A stretch of 64,000 bases of DNA, taken from assembly GCA_013180625.2 (NCBI GenBank), contig SNVD02013581.1, forward strand, positions 17,892 to 81,891. Reading direction: 5' to 3'. Shown one piece after another: positions 62,883 through 64,000 of this stretch (positions within the stretch are counted from its first letter, which is position 1; each line of letters begins with the position of its first letter). The notes below the pieces were generated by a model that was given only the letters and a program-made list of their open reading frames with translations, was not told the DNA's origin and did no database searches. The position numbers and the translations under genes were made by a program. Origin of the DNA: Boswellia sacra. Its lineage: Eukaryota; Streptophyta; Magnoliopsida; Sapindales; Burseraceae.

Positions 62883-63809
62883 ATGGCGAAATCTTCGACC
62901 ACTGAAACAGCTTACTCTTCTTCACAATCAGTGTCCCTTCTTCAAGCATTTTTTGTCCACGTGATCAGTGGATTGGGCTTAGCCATCGGATTTTGGGTGG
63001 CCCACAATTTCTACTACATCAGTCTCGTCTCTGATCCTTCCGGTACTCTCCGTTTGATTTGGGTAACCTTCTTTTCTCAAACTTTCTTGTAATCAAATTC
63101 GTAATATGAATTCTTCACTGATTCCTCTTTAACTTTTGTAATTTAGGTGATTGAGAGCCCAATTGTTATATTTCTTTACAGTTGTTTTCGTTGGAACCCG
63201 AATCAATGCTCGGTAATTTACATTTACAATTTTTCAATATTTTATTTGCTGTGTAGGAGGACTTTTTTTTTTTGGAATAGAATAATTGCACTTTGTAAGT
63301 TTGTATATCAATTTTGTCTCCTAGGTGATGATGTAGCAGTTTATTTGCCAACAAAGCATAAATGATGAGATGATGAATTAAGTTACATAACTATGCGAAA
63401 TTATTTGCCGTATTAGGTAGGATACAAAATTGGGATACTAATGTTATAAGTGTGGTATTGGTCTTTTGTGCAAGGGATGCAAAATTTTGGTAATTTTACT
63501 GAAATGCAGTGTGAGATGCTAATGTTACCCAAATCTTGAGTTCCTTTGCTAAAGGGAAAGCTTTTTTTTTTTTTTTTTTTTGGAAATACGTGCATTAAGC
63601 TAATAGCTAATGATTTGGTATTTGTATCATTTGTGTTACTAATATGATGTTGTACATTGCATTGTTGCCACATTTGGTGGAGATCTTGTACCAGTAAATT
63701 TGTCATCAAATGCTACGAGTACAATGTTCCATGTAACAAATGCGACGAATTACAAAAAGTCTATCCCATCTTCTTCAGCATTACTTTAACAAGCCATGGG
63801 TGGTTTATT

Positions 63810-63857
<48 letters not shown>

Positions 63858-63938
63858 TTATTTATTTATTAATTAATAATTATTGTTTGTAACAGTATTT
63901 TAAAGCTGTGATACGAGGCATACTGGGACTGCCTGTTG
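62883..63938 (+). CDS. PIGF: PIG-F-like GPI-anchor biosynthesis protein, first three exons (partial)
   Basis: Exons are 62883-63062 (60 codons), 63147-63212 (22 codons) and 63896-63938 (14 codons plus one base). All junctions are GT-AG and the frame continues past the right edge. The protein begins MAKSSTTETAYSSSQSVSLL with a membrane segment around HVISGLGLAIGFWVAHNFYY, then LVSDPSGTLRLIW, VIESPIVIFLYSCFRW, NPNQCS and YFKAVIRGILGLPVG. This matches the start of plant PIG-F proteins as I know them. PIG-F is a multi-pass ER protein that supports the ethanolamine-phosphate transferases of GPI-anchor synthesis. The Kozak-like CCATGGCG favours this start. Intron 2 (63213-63895) carries a long AT microsatellite near its 3' splice site. 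Confidence 0.85.
63811..63870. repeat. (AT)n(TTTA)n microsatellite in PIG-F intron 2
   Basis: About 20 AT units followed by five TTTA-type units, ending some 25 bases before the exon 3 acceptor. Confidence 0.93.
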
Positions 63939-64000
63939 GTTAGTCTTTTTCCTTTCTTTTATCACTTGTTTTGTTTTTTCTAAAAGTATTTCGCTTCTTT

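Overview
The window is plant nuclear DNA, most likely from a eudicot: genes have short GT-AG introns, spacers are AT-rich, and large LTR retrotransposons, a Ty1/copia relic and a hAT-type MITE are present. The species cannot be named from sequence alone. I found no tRNA, rRNA or CRISPR array.

Left block (1-30073) is a nested graveyard of Ty3/gypsy elements. The oldest host is a minus-strand Tat-like element ('element H': RNase H/RT/protease/gag at 5661-8878, resuming with gag at 21936-23574). It was invaded by two members of one Athila/Tat-like family. Element 1 (plus strand, 1-5660, left end outside the window) retains integrase, an accessory ORF, a LOG-like gene and its 3' LTR. Element 2 (minus strand, 8879-21935) has both LTRs and a perfect 5-bp target duplication (GGCAC). 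Inside element 2's RT sits a solo LTR of the same family (15652-17179, duplication GGGCA). A worn chromovirus-like 3' end and long LTR follow (about 26.5-30.07 kb).

Central block (30-42.9 kb) is genic. A complete six-exon minus-strand receptor-like cytoplasmic kinase of subfamily VII (PBL17-like, 454 aa) lies at 32286-37869. Divergent from it is a broken 5' fragment of a mitochondrial-type ClpB chaperone gene (39864-40444).

Right block (42.9-64 kb) holds another LTR of the element 1/2 family, directly abutting element 3 (44464-53809, minus). Element 3 has different LTRs, an intact tRNA-Asp-type primer site, partial gag-protease, and almost no pol. It nevertheless carries the same accessory ORF and an uninterrupted 216-codon LOG-like gene. 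Next come a long GT/GA microsatellite, a decayed copia element bracketed by a duplicated block, a hAT MITE with target duplication, and the first three exons of a PIG-F-like GPI-anchor gene running off the right edge.

The most interesting signal is the cassette 'accessory Cys-rich ORF + LOG-like (cytokinin-activating enzyme family) gene', found three times downstream of pol in two LTR-retrotransposon families, in the place where Athila elements usually carry an env-like ORF. One LOG copy is open. The two others share loss of the motif glutamate.
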